A stretch of DNA of 64,000 nucleotides from Abelmoschus esculentus (lineage: Eukaryota > Streptophyta > Magnoliopsida > Malvales > Malvaceae). Within the stretch, counting starts at the first letter, position 1. Each line of letters begins with the position of its first letter. The DNA lies in NCBI GenBank assembly GCA_035048815.1, contig JAUCBN010000035.1, positions 9,002,501-9,066,500 of the forward strand. The letters run 5' to 3'. The translations under genes were made by a program, and so were the position numbers. Of this stretch, positions 47,747 to 59,509 are shown one piece after another. A model generated the notes under the pieces. That model was not told where the DNA came from, did not search any database, and saw only the letters and a list, made by a program, of their open reading frames with translations.

Positions 47747-47876
47747 TAAAATCGCGTTTTGCAGGTAGCGACTTCTTCCTACGTGGCCTGACAGGGGTAT
47801 AGATTTGTCATTGAAGTTGGGAGGGGTATATATTTGGATTTAAATAATAAAAAACGGTTTTTAATATAATTTTGCC
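47620..47876. repeat. Right terminal inverted repeat of the MULE
   Basis: 257 bp, inverted copy of 40,863-41,119. The outer end reads TATAATTTTGCC and is followed by the duplication ATCATTCTT (47,877-47,885). Confidence 0.92.
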
Positions 47877-47885
47877 ATCATTCTT

Positions 47886-48917
47886 CAATGAAGGCTATAT
47901 TCAACGGTCGAAAACAATCGTACGATGGCTTCTCCTCTTATTACTGGTAAACTTTTCTAACTTTTATTTTGATTTTGAAAAATAAAATGAAACACTTTTT
48001 AAAACCAAACTCTAACATAACTTAAAATCTGAAATCTTATTTTTTTTATTTTTGTTAAAAAAACAGATTATTAAAGAAACTTAATTTTTTTTTTATTTTC
48101 TTGCTCAGGACATATTTCTTAGAAAACATTTGAAATCTAAGTTTCGTGTACAAAATAGAAAAAGAGAAGATGACCAGCGACGAGACAACGATCACCGACT
48201 CAAAGGTAAATATCTAAATTATTTTTAATTTTTATTCGAAAGAAAAGAAAATACTTTGAAAATTTTGATGTTCCTATTCATTCTATGAAAATATGGAGGG
48301 GACCAGCTCCTATCTTGGCAGGATGCTGAGACTGTTGTTGCAGTTGTTGTCGTGGCATAAACATGGTGTTGGCGTGGAGGGCGACGTGGCTCAACGTGGC
48401 GCTGACCTGTCCGGTAAAGCTGAAAGGCTTGAAGATGAATGGTCGTTATTCTGGAAAATTCAAGAAATTGAAGAGGCAACTGGAAATAATGAAGATTCGG
48501 GTTTGATAATCTGGGTCATGGGTCAATTAGGTTATCCAGTTCAAAGGGTGTAACGGTTCAATTGTTGGACTCGGGATTAATTTGGGTTAAGTCAGATTAG
48601 ATGAGGCTTGTTGGTTTATTTTATATTGGGTTATGGTTGTAAATGGGATATTGTAATTTGGGTTGTGGGTTACCGGTTGTGCTAAGGCATATTGGTATTG
48701 GTGTGAATTTGTGTGGACTGATTTCAATTTAATAAATGGACTATTTTTTGGACTTTCTCTTTTTGGATTTTTTAATTGGAAATTGTTTATTTATTATATT
48801 TATATTTTGAATATTAATATATATTATGGTTTAAGGATTTGGTTTTGGGATTTAGTTTAAGAGATTAAGGTATTCAATTTAGGATTTATTCGATCCCGGA
48901 TAAAAATGGTTATTACA
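47886..48917 (+). repeat. 5' LTR of element D, second part
   Basis: It resumes after the MULE and ends GATCCCGGATAAAAATGG then TTATTACA, the same ending style as the solo LTR at 15,916 and the LTR of A at 34,138. Open frames here are short and unrecognised. Confidence 0.65.
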
Positions 48918-49429
48918 AATACCCCTGTTTGTTCTTTATTGTGAAACAATGATAGAACAAATATATAAAAATGACAATTTTTGTTAGGTTTAATTGTCGT
49001 TTAGTCCATGCCATGATCTTTCTTTTTAACTTGAACATGCTCTACCAGCAATAGATTTGTTGACACGTTAAATCTCTGTTATCGAGTCAAAATCTGCTCA
49101 ATTCTTCTACTCCTTATTGTCAAATGATACCACTAGTATCTCAATTTCTTCAAACTCGAACTGGCTCATCTTTCAAATTGCTTGAGAAATTAACTCGTAT
49201 ATTGACCCTCTACACCACCAACGAAGAGTCAAGGTTCGGTTGATTCATTCATCTCTTCATTTCATTGAAAGATAAAACCTGCACAAATAAAAGTTAAAAG
49301 TGTTTCAGAACACGATATCTACATATTTTATTTTATTTAAAACTACAAAAATTAAAAGATAAGAGTAAAGAGAAAGTTGGATATGGGTGATCCGCTATGT
49401 CACCTACGACGAGACGAGATATGTTGGTT

Positions 49430-50030
49430 GGGTCAAGCTACGACTCTGATGAAGAGGCTTAGCCTGGTGGTGAGTGTGGCGGTCAAGCTATGACTCCACC
49501 AAAGAGGCATGACTAGAGAGTTAAGGGTGATTAAGCTACGACTCTGATGAAGAGGCATGATCGATTTTGTTAGGGGCGATCAAGCTATGACTCTGACGAA
49601 AAGGCATGAACTAGGTATTAGTGATGATCAAGCTACGAGTCTGACGAAGAGGTATGATCAGTATTGTTAAGGATGATCAAGCTACGACTCTGATGGAGAG
49701 GCATGATCAAGGTGTTAGTGATGATCAAGCTATGATTCTGACGAAGAGACATGATCGAGGTGGTAAGGGTGGTACAATTACGACATTGACGAAGAGGCAT
49801 GATCGAGTTGTCAGCGATGATCAAGCTACGATTTTGGCGAAGAGACATGATCGAGTGTTAATGATGATTAAGCCATGACTCTAACGAAGAGTCATGACCA
49901 GGTTTGTTAGACCAATCTATAACTCTAACGAAAAGGATGATCTGATGTGCGATGAAGTTAATCTACAACTTTGATAAAGAGACATGACTAGTGTGATAAT
50001 ATTGGTGATCAAGCTATAAATATGATGAAG
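49430..50030. repeat. About 47-bp minisatellite with a GATCAAGCTACGACTCTGA core
   Basis: About 13 copies of GATCAAGCTACGACTCTGA followed by GAAGAGGCATGATC and a variable spacer, starting near 49,432, 49,482, 49,530, 49,578, 49,628, 49,675, 49,724, 49,771, 49,819, 49,866, 49,911, 49,957 and 50,010. Confidence 0.87.
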
Positions 50031-52224
50031 AGACATGATCAAAGTGATAATATTGTTTGATTCGTTATACCACCGACAACGAGACGAGACCTGAAAAGGA
50101 AAGAGAAATTCATGGTTAATAGTTGTTCATTTAAAATTGTATTTTTTATTTAGCTTCCTTTGTTTTGTCATTTTTTTGGTATGGTTGTCCTCTATTTTAA
50201 GGTTTTAATTCTTTTGCTGATTTTGGCTTCTTTCTTGGTCGAGGATTCGTCGGTTTATTCTTTCTAGTTAAGAGCTTTTTCTAGCACCTGTTATTTTTTT
50301 AGTTTGAAGTTGATGCATGATGCACCTAACTTGATGTAAAATGTATGATGCTAATGCAACATAATTAGCCATAACTTAGTATATGATTTATGATGTGAAT
50401 GTATGAGTGTGATAATATTGATATGAATGGCATACAATGCAGTGAGCCTGAGTATGATGAGATGATTATGGTGTATGCATTTAATTAGATATATGGTGAT
50501 GAGAGGTATGACATAATGCTAATATGCAATGACGTTGGTCTATGTGAACATGACTTGACATGTGATGTATGCATTTAACTATGATACTACTATGTAGAGC
50601 ATGCAATAATGAGGATGTCTTATATCTAGATGCATGATGTGAATTCATGATGATGAGAAGGATGACATGAGTCATGAATGATATGTGATAAAAATAGACC
50701 TTATATGTACATTTGAAGTGCGATGATGAGATAACGGATGCAAAGATGCTTGCGCACTGATGCTAACTTTTGTGATTAATTTTATTTTTAATTGTGATGA
50801 TATCTCAACCTCTTGTAGGTTTGACCACCTTCTTCAGAATTATTACCTTTCTTAGTGAAGGTCAACTGGTGAGCCTTGTAGGCAAAACGGAAAGGCACCC
50901 ATATTGTTGATCCTTATATTTTTTGATTTTGTGAATATAAAATGCTTATTGAAAGACTATTTTTTCTTTTTTTTCTTTTTCAGGTTAGATGTATCGATCT
51001 AGATTGAGTTTCCCGAATATTAAGTGCACAAACAACACTAAAAAGAGCTTATCAGGGATTGCTCTCAAACAAATTTTATGTATAAGAGACCTAAAAAGTT
51101 GAATTGATATTTGACTGTAAAATACATTTTTTTCTTCTTTTCGAGACGACTTATTTTGGTTGATTATTTTAATCTTTTTGTTTTGGGAAATTCAATTCGT
51201 CACATTCTTTTGGCTCGAAAAATTCTCGAGTTATTCAGCATTTTCACGATTTTGAAAATATTATCATCACTCATGAAGCAAAGGTTATTCAATTAGAATG
51301 GACTTCAACGGATTGCCCCAAAAGTTTCACACTCTTATTTGGAAAAACCTATTACCAGGTTTAGAACATTGGAGTGCTTTTGATTAAGGCCTATTATTAG
51401 GCTTTGAGTCTAATTTTTTATTTTTTTTATTTTTCTTTTTTCTATTTTCTCTTCCTTTTTCTTTTAATTTTTTTGTACCGGTTCATGTGGAACCAAACTT
51501 CGGTTCAAAGTCAATGTCCCTTATGAAATTGATATACGAGACTCATAAAAAGCATATTTTTATTTAATCCTTGAAGATGTAGTCTTAGATCATTTTTTAT
51601 TTTTTTACTTTTTTAAGACTTACTAGTGTGCCCCAAATGTGTGATCCCTCTCATTGTTTGTAGATATCGGCTATCGAGCTTATGGATGAGACTTGTCATT
51701 ATGTACTGGTTGAGGCATCACCAGTATCAAAAATAAAGGATCATGCATGCTTCTAAATAAAATATTAATATACAAGTATTGATACAAGTATGATGTGATA
51801 CAATTTTGATATGAACATATGAGATTATGGTTGAATGCTTATGTGATGTGATTATCACATGCATGTATGTTAAATTCTAAAATGATGCAAGTGGATGTGA
51901 CTAATATAAGGTGTCACTATCATGTAATTAAAAATGTGCATAGATGATGAGGATAATTACTATACAATTTATATTATATGCTTGCGTGACATGATTATTG
52001 TGTGAAACATTCTATCATGATGCAATGTAATGAAAAAAATAATGATGTGATGAAATTGTACACTAGATGATGTTGTGTGCAAAATGTTACAAGAAGATAA
52101 TGGTTAGTGTAAAATAAAATATTTACAAATAAATGACAAAAATAAACATGACATGTCTTAGCACAAAAAATAACCCTAATCACACGATATTCTAATTTTT
52201 AGGGTTACTGTATGGTTCTAAAAG

Positions 52225-52667
52225 GATAGGTTATTTAGATTCTCTACAGGCAGTTTTAGTGCTAAAGGGGTACTCGAACTGTCACCGTTATCCCCTATTA
52301 AGGGTAGCAAGGATCTCGATTATGACCCATTATAGGCTCATCTCAATCGAGTTTAATTCGAGGATACCTTTTCGCTATGTACATACGAAGAAACAATATT
52401 CTCACGAAAACATAGCGTAGCCGAGCCCTGAAGGTACTTACTAGACCCATACAGAGGAACAATATCCTCACAAAAACTCTAGCATTTCCCCTCACTTAGA
52501 CAAATGAATTTATATGTCTAATTTTAAAATGCATTAAAATAAATTTGTATTCCTAAAAAGATATTAAATTATCATAAATGAACTTGTAACTCAAATTAGG
52601 GTGAATATATTCATCCCAAGGCTTGACTCGCTTTTTGTAAAGAAATGGTCCAAGCGAAATCGCTAAT
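52225..52667 (+). other. Conserved 3' internal block of element D
   Basis: Shares ordered blocks with 28,085-28,560 of element A: CATTATAGGCTCATCT, GAGTTTAATTC, TGAAGGTACTTA and TTCCCCTCACTTAG. It ends directly before the 3' LTR at 52,668. Confidence 0.7.
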
Positions 52668-53091
52668 TGCAACGACCCCTCTTTATAAAAATAATTAAAT
52701 AAGAATATGATTTAGGTTTATAAATAATTATGAAAAATGATGGTGAGAAAAGGTTAAATAAAAGATAAATGGGGTAAAAATGATAGTAAAACTGGTGGGG
52801 TCATGAAATTATTTGTTAGTTTATGGAAATTGAGATTATTTTAAAGAATCGAAAATTTGGGTCAAAATTAGATATTATAAGATTAGGTTTTATTTTAGGC
52901 ATTTAAAATTAGGGGGAAATTTGAAAATTTGGGAAATTGGGGGACTTGGTTAAAAATTAAGATTTTAAAGAATTAAAAATTAGGGTTTAGAAATTAAAAA
53001 GTGGGAATTATTTTAAAATAAAATCAGAGTTATTTTTGAAAAGATTAGAATTGTCTCCGAACACCGTTAAAACCACAGATTCTAAAAAATG
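52668..53091 (+). repeat. 3' LTR of element D, truncated by the Copia element
   Basis: It starts TGCAACGACCCC and follows the D 5' LTR closely for about 420 bp (AATAAGAATATG, GATGGTGAGAAAAGG, ATGAAATTATTTGTTA). It is cut at 53,091, where the Sirevirus-like LTR begins. The remainder is not seen inside the window. Confidence 0.78.
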
Positions 53092-54008
53092 TGTTGAGTT
53101 GATAGAACTATGGAATGGCCAAGAGGGGGTGAATTGAAAATTAAAAATTTTGGTTGAAGATTTTTCGGTAAAAATAAAAAATTGAAGAACACAAGATTTA
53201 TAGTGGTTCAAGCTTCGAAACAAGTTCTACATCCACTACCTTAGCTCCCACTAAGGATTTTGAAACCAATTCACTAAAGAATTCGACCTTTTTCTCGGTT
53301 CAAGTGATAACTGTTACAATTTGAATCAATTCTTCTACTCAAGAATTGATTCAACCTCACAAGAATAAAATTGAAGAAAGATGGGCAAATAAATTTCTCT
53401 CATAGGATTGATATGTCCCCAATACAATTAAATTTTCCCCAAACTCAACTACAAAGGATCAAAATGAAATTACAAGAGTTGGGAGCAAAAAGTATGCAAT
53501 AAGTGCTTGAGAGTTGGATTTGATTGCTTGGATGTTGCTTGAGGTTCAATAGTCCTTAATGGTGTTGAAAATGCTCATTTTATACCTTCTCATTGATTTC
53601 TAAGCATTGTGGTTGTTGGGAATGTAAATGAGGCCGTTGGGACTTCATCTTCCAATCATAAATGCACACTGCAACAAGCGGTATCGAAACACGAATAACC
53701 TATTTTGAAACAGACCAAAGTAGAAAGAGTCGTTGTGCATTTAATAGAGGGGGTATCGATACATGCTTCGATACCTTTTTGAAACTATAAGGTAGGGTAT
53801 CGAACCATGTTTCGGAACAGGTTAACCATCATACAAAGTCTTAACTGCCACCAACGGTCGACTCATTTAATGTTAAAATAGCCGTTGGGGATTAAAGGGT
53901 GTATCGATACTGGCATCGATACCTGGAGTCACAATTTTAAACTTAAAAATTTATTACAAAATAGTCCTTATACTTAATTGTTATATCAAAATCAATTTTA
54001 GTTTTACA
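53092..54008 (-). repeat. 3' LTR of the Sirevirus-like element
   Basis: 917 bp, TG...CA in element orientation, next to polypurine AAAAAGGGGGAAA (54,024-54,012). It contains several GGTATCGATAC-type palindromic motifs at 53,678-53,925. No second copy for comparison is in the window. Confidence 0.82.
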
Positions 54009-54424
54009 ATTTCCCCCTTTTTGATATAAGAAAACCATTGAAAAAAATTTGAAGTTTAAATCAAGATTTTAGATTCCAAAAAATTGAAGACTTTTAAAAA
54101 GACTACCCCTTAATGTATGCATATCTTTAAATTTTAAAACTGGTGGTTCCCTAACTTAAAAACAAAATATTTCTCCTCCTTTTTGTTAGATTAAAATTAA
54201 TGAAATATAAGGCAATAATCAAAGCAATCATAGCACTAAATAGAATATAATTCATAACATAAAATATCCATAGCATAAAATATTCAAAATCCAACAAAAT
54301 AAGTCCAAAGCATAAAGAAATAACAAAGGTGCATAAGTTCTAATATGAATGAAAATGCAACATAATGCTAAAAAGAAACATAAATAGTCTTAAATCCAAT
54401 GCAAAGCATAAGATAGAGCTAAGA

Positions 54425-55621
54425 TCAATTATCGGCCATGTCATCACCATCAAGTCTATCATCATCATCATCGTCTTCTTCTTCTTCTTCTTCCTCATTT
54501 TCATCACCATCGGCATTGGAGTTGAGTCGTTGGCTATGACGAAGAGCTTCAAGGGAGACTCGCAAGGAATGTCCTTGAATCTCTAAGCCCATCAACCTCG
54601 TACTGATAGCATCGAAACCTGATTGGAATTGAGTTGACATAGTGTCAAGCCTTCCATCCATGGAATCCAAACGAGCATTCAAAGTACCAAACTGAGCATC
54701 CAAAGAATCAAACCTTGTAGTGAGAAACGCCATCATGTCAACATGTGAAGCAACTTGGCGAAGAGGTTCCGGATCACCGGGAGTACGAGGAGGAGGAGAA
54801 CCACGAACCCATTCACCATTAGAGACATATTAGAAATGGGTACGGTTAAGAGATGTCTCACCAATGAGTTCTTTTAGAGATTCCACTTTTTCAAAAGAGC
54901 AATCAATTTCCAAATGCAAGAATATAGAGCTTAGAATACAAGCATAATGAAAGGATTGGACAAGTGGAGTGACACGATTTTGGATATGACAAACGATGTC
55001 CGAGAAAACAATTTGAGCAAGGTTTGGTTGAATACCCTCACAAAAGCACTTAATCCAAAAGCTATCAACTTGACGGATGCTAAAATACTTACCATTTGAT
55101 GGACGAATCCATCAAGAGATGATAAGATGGAGAAAGTGATCGTGCACATCAAGTGAGGTGACCGATCCAGTGAAATAACCAAGAGAGTCTTCATCCTCAA
55201 CACCCTCGTCCTCAAGACCAAAAACATCGACAAAGGTAGTGGCATTAATAATAAAAGATTTGCCCATAAGGAAAGACTCAATTGCCACCACTTTGCTCTT
55301 GTCCGAAGAAAGAATAAATTTGGCATTAGAATAAAAGATAAGGACAAGAGTTGGAAAGAACTTGTCAGAATGGGTAACAAAACTTAAGAACTTCCAATCA
55401 ATGATTCGGTTATAGTATTTGAATGGGAACTTGTGTAAGTTCATGAATTGAACATCCACACACCGCTCTTTTTTGAGAGTATGGTTGCGGTAGAGATTGA
55501 AGTTGTCAATCCTACGAGATGTATCCAAACTCTTTGCGAAAACATCTTGAATATCAACTCGTGATGCACGAGAAGATAAGAATCTACCGGCTTTGGTAAG
55601 GGATCGTTTCTTGGGTGTCAT
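54425..55621 (-). pseudogene. Extra ORF in env-like position of the Sirevirus-like element, broken
   Basis: A single 398-codon frame from ATG 55,621 to 54,425 with two stops, TGA at 55,114 and TAA at 54,832. The N-terminal two thirds (FPFKYYNRIIDWKFLSF, GKSFIINATTFVDVFGL) resemble the 'putative plant transposon protein' domain often found in plant LTR elements; this is my recollection of the family pattern. The C-terminal third has a heptad-like stretch (FDSLDAQFGTLNARLDSMDG, about 54,718-54,659), probably a coiled coil, and ends in a long Glu/Asp run. The env-like ORFs of some Sireviruses sit at this position. I see no signal peptide, and an envelope function is not shown. Confidence 0.6.
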
Positions 55622-56513
55622 GATCTAGAGATTGAAACAATTTTAGGATTTGTTTCATAAAAACATGTATATTCTAACAACCTATTTTAATCCTATTAAT
55701 CAATAATTCAAGGTATTTGAGAATTTAAAAGCAAATTTTAAAAATTCAGTGAAAAATCAATACAATAAAATCGATTTATATTCGAACGAAATTTTTTTGT
55801 AGAATTATAAAAACCCATACAATAAGCATTCAAAATATGTTCAAAATCTAAATTTTAACAACCTAAAATCAAACAAAAATAAGGTTTTTCAAAAATTACC
55901 TTTATTATGGATTAGGAAGAAATTGTGGTTTGTGAAGCACCAATTGATGATATGGTGTAGGCTTTGATAAGTAGATGAAAATCCCTCAAAGAAATTATTG
56001 ATTTCGATGTTAAAACTGATGAATTTAAGAGGAATTAAAGGGGAAGACGACTAGGGTTTTAAAAAGTGTTTAGAAAATGTTTTAATATAATTAAAATTAG
56101 GTTTGGATTGTTTTAAAGCATTCTGCCACAGCGTGGTTCGATACCAGTATTGAAATAGCCTGTTTCGATGCTTGTATCGATACCCTGGTATCGAAACAAG
56201 GTTCGATACCAGTTCTTCTGAAAAATTACCAGATGAACAAGATGAACAGGTATCGAAACAGGTGCTAGCTGTATCGATACCACTTAGCTGTGCTTTGCAT
56301 TTTAGGCTTCTAAAATACTAGAGATGAGTCTCTAAAGCTCCTAAAGTCATGCAAATAATGTTATGACATGATTAAAATGCATGAACAAGATCATACTCCT
56401 CCTAGCAACATGCATAGAAGTAACAAGATGTATACTAAAATTGGTATGATTTCAATCAAGATTCAAGCAAAGTTTTGCAGAAAAACAACACTTAAGAGGT
56501 TAAGATAGGCTAG
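55622..56513. other. Non-coding spacer between pol and the extra ORF, with palindromic motifs
   Basis: AT-rich. Several TATCGATACC, GGTATCGAAAC and GGTTCGATACC motifs cluster at 56,140-56,283, the same family of motifs as in the LTRs. No ORF recognised. Confidence 0.6.
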
Positions 56514-59500
56514 TCAAACCTTATTCTCTCCTCTAAGGGTCCAAAAGCGTTCTTTGTCTAAAGGTTTTGTAAAAATATTCGCTAATTGGTTTAAGGTATC
56601 AACAAACTCTAAAACAAAATCATTTTTAGACACATGATCTCTAATAAAGTGGTTTCTAATTTCTATGTGTTTGGTTCTAGAATGTTGAATGAGGTTTTTG
56701 GTAAGATATATGGCACTAGTATTGTCACACTTTAAAGATATGGTTTCTACCTTAATGTCATAATCTAAGAGTTGTTGTTTCATCCATAACACTTGAGCAC
56801 AACAACTCCCTAAGGATATTTACTTCGCTTCAGTGGTAGATAGGGCTACACTATTTTATTTCTTAGAGAAGCAAGATATGAGCATACTCCCTAGAAATTG
56901 ATAAGTCCCAGAAGTACTTTTTCTATCTATCTTACAACCTCCATAATCCGCATCCAAATAAGCATATAAATCAAAGGATGAGTCTTTAGGATACCAAAGA
57001 CCTAAACAAGGTGTGTCTCTAAGGTATCTAAAAATTCTCTTTATGGCTACTAAGTGTGATTCTCTAAGGCTAGCTTGAAACCTAGCACACAAGCAAACAC
57101 TAAACATAATATCTAGTCTACTTGCGGTAAGGTAAAACAAAGATCCTATCATTGATCTATATAATTTAGAATCAACACACTTACCTCCTTCATCTTTGTC
57201 AAGCTTAGTTGATGAACTCATTGGAGTGGCTTAAGGCTTTACATTCTCCAAGCCAAACTTCTTGAGCATGTCCTTGATATACTTAGCTTGATTGATGAAG
57301 GTGCCATCCTTCCTTTGCTTAATTTGGAGTCCCAAAAAGAATGAGAGCTCCCCCATCATGCTCATCTCGAATTCACCTTGCATTAACTTAGAAAATTCTT
57401 GGTAATAACATTCATTAATGGATCCAAAAATAATATCATCAACATAAATTTGAACTACTAAGATGTCATTTTTAAACCTTTTTATACAAAGTGTAATATC
57501 CACCTTCTCTTTTTCAAAACACTTTTCAATCAAAAAATTTGAAAGCCTTTCATACCAAGATCTAGGGGCTCGTTTCAAACCATATAAAGCTTTAGTTAAT
57601 TTAAAAACATGATTTAGAAATTTTGGATCTTCAAAACCCGGTGGTTGTTCAACATATATTTCTTCATTTATAAGACCATTTAAGAAAGCACTTTTGACAT
57701 CCATTTGAAAAAGGTTGAAATCATGATAACATGCAAATACAAGTAGCATCCTAATGGCTTCCATTATAGCTACGGGTGCATAGGTTTCATTGAAATCTAT
57801 CCCCTCTTCTTGAGTGTAACCTTGAGAAACTAATCTAACTTTATTTCTCACAATGTTACCACTCTCATCTAGTTTGTTTCTAAAAACTCATTTAGTTCCT
57901 ATAGTAGATTTATCACTAGGCCTATCAACTAATGTCCATACATTATTTCTCTCAAATTGATTTAACTCTTCTTCCATAGTCAATATCCAATAATCATCAT
58001 CTAAAGCTTCATTGATATTCTTAGGCTCTATGCATGAGATAAATGCAGTATGGTTCATTAATCTAAGAGAAGAACAAATAGTTACCCCTTGGATGGATCA
58101 CCCAAGATTTCACCACTTTTGACATAGTTGAACTCTCTTGGGTAGCTCACTTCCTTTTCTTCAAGCTTTACATTTCCTAAAGCCTCTATTGGAGGATCTT
58201 GTATTTCCTCATTTGTTGGAGTCTCATCCACCTTTGATGTTTGTCCATCATCAATGGTTTCAATGATTCCTACATCATCATCATCACAAGAATCCTTCCT
58301 AGGAAGGAGATTATCATCAAAAACCACATGTATTAACTCTTCTATAACTAAGGTTCTTTTGTTGAAAACTCTATAAGCCTTTGAATTTAAAGAATATCCA
58401 AGAAAAATAGCTTCATCACTTTTTGCATCAAATTTACCTAAATTGTCTTTTCCATTGTTTAAAATAAAACACTTGCACCCAAAAGGGTAAAAATAGCTAA
58501 TGTTAGGCTTTTTGGATTTTAAAATCTCATAAGGAGTCTTCTTTAAAATTGGCCTAAGTATTACTCTATTAATAATATAACATGAAATGTTTGTGGCTTC
58601 CGCCCTAAAATACTTAGGTAAATTATTTTCACAAAGCATGGTTCTAGCCATTTCCTCTAAAGTTCTATTTTTCCTCTCAACTACCCCATTTTATTAAGGA
58701 GTGCGAGGAGCCGAAAAATTATGGCTAATCACATTTTCATTGCAAAAATTCTCAAAACTTAAATTTTGAAATTTGGTTCCATGATCACTTCTAATATGAG
58801 AAATTCTTTAATCAAAGTCATTTTGAGAAATATTTGAAAATATGATGAATTTTTCTAAGGCTTCATCTTTTGTACTTAAAAATAAAACCCAATTGTATCT
58901 AGAGTAATCATCAACAATAACAAAAGCATATGATTTTCCACCCAAGTTAGTTGTCCTAATAGGTCCAAAAAGATCCATATGGATCAATTGTAATACTCTA
59001 CTAGTTCAAACATCATTAATGGATTTAAAAAAAACTCTCTTTTGTTTACCCTTAGCACATGCATCACAAATTTTATCTAAGGAGAACTTAAGCTTAGGTA
59101 AATCTCTAACTAGATTTTAGGAGGCTAATTTCTCTAAAACACTTATGCTAGCATGTCCTAGTTTTCTATGTCATAACCATGCATCATTTTTATCACTAGC
59201 AACTAAGCATGCATGAGAAATGTTAATGTCATCTAGATGCACCATATATATATTTCTTATGCGATGACCTATGAGTATTGTTCTATTTCATTCTATGTAT
59301 ATTATTTTCTAACCAAGTTTATCAAAAGAGACATAAAAACCTTTATCACACAATTGACTAATGCTCAACAAGTTATGCTTAAGACTATTAACAAGTAAGA
59401 CATTTTCAATTAAAATAGAGGAGTGATTACCAATAGAGTCAATACCCTCAATTTGGCCTTTGGAGTTGTCACCAAAAGTTACTACTCTAACCTTTTTTAG
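56514..59500 (-). pseudogene. Pol of the Sirevirus-like element, broken
   Basis: In order on the minus strand: the edge of protease/GAG-pre-integrase (VTFGDNSKGQ, HNLLSISQLCD; about 59,490-59,330); integrase with HMDLFGP, VDDYSRYNW, RSDHGT and NGVVERKNRT (59,000-58,650), so all three acidic catalytic residues are present; the integrase C-terminus SDEAIFLGYS; reverse transcriptase with FQMDVKSAFLNG and IYVDDIIFG (57,700-57,430); and RNase H with LDADYGG and KHIEIRNHFIRDHV. Stops include two consecutive TAA where QQ is expected before NGVVER (about 58,694), TGA for Trp before VFRNK, TAA after ENVKP (57,231) and TAA after FSKK (56,856). The lineage call rests on motifs such as VCLCARFQASLRESHL. 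Confidence 0.88.
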
Positions 59501-59509
59501 CTCGTTCTG

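Larger units (their letters stand above)
40863..47876. mobile_element. Mutator-like element (MULE) carrying three genes
   Basis: 7,014 bp, bounded by 257-bp terminal inverted repeats (40,863-41,119 and 47,620-47,876) with 13 mismatches by eye, about 95% identity. The outermost bases are GGCAAAATTATATTAAAAAC. Flanks GTCATTCTT and ATCATTCTT form a 9-bp target duplication with one mismatch, the Mutator hallmark. It contains a transposase (plus), a divergent small ORF (minus) and a plant-mobile-domain gene (minus). A 28-bp palindrome recurs at least a dozen times. It sits inside the 5' LTR of element D. The transposase is broken, so it is not autonomous now. Confidence 0.93.
48918..52667 (+). mobile_element. 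Internal domain of LTR element D, non-coding (LARD-like)
   Basis: About 3.75 kb between the LTRs with no gag or pol similarity. It starts AATACCCCTGTTTGTTC with a GTGAAACA phrase, like the start of the A interior. Then come a roughly 47-bp minisatellite (49,430-50,030), an ATG/GATG-rich stretch (50,290-50,760 and 51,750-52,080), and the 3' block shared with A (52,225-52,667). With the LTRs, element D would be about 9.6 kb without insertions. Confidence 0.7.
53092..59500 (-). mobile_element. Sirevirus-like Copia retrotransposon, 5'-truncated
   Basis: Minus-strand element, so its 3' LTR is on the left (53,092-54,008). Inward come the polypurine tract, an extra ORF in the env position (54,425-55,621), an 0.9-kb non-coding spacer, and pol. 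The 5' LTR, gag and protease are missing: the sequence stops near 59,500 at a head-to-head junction with another Copia element. The LTR shares blocks with the gag-only element (ATTTATAGTGGTTC, ACATCCACTACCTTAGC, CACTAAGGATTTT), so both belong to one lineage. Many stops make it inactive. Confidence 0.87.

Noticed and set aside
54340..54586. ORFs over the ATCATCATC/TTCTTCTTC stretch
   Set aside because: Out-of-frame readings of the acidic tail of the env-position ORF.
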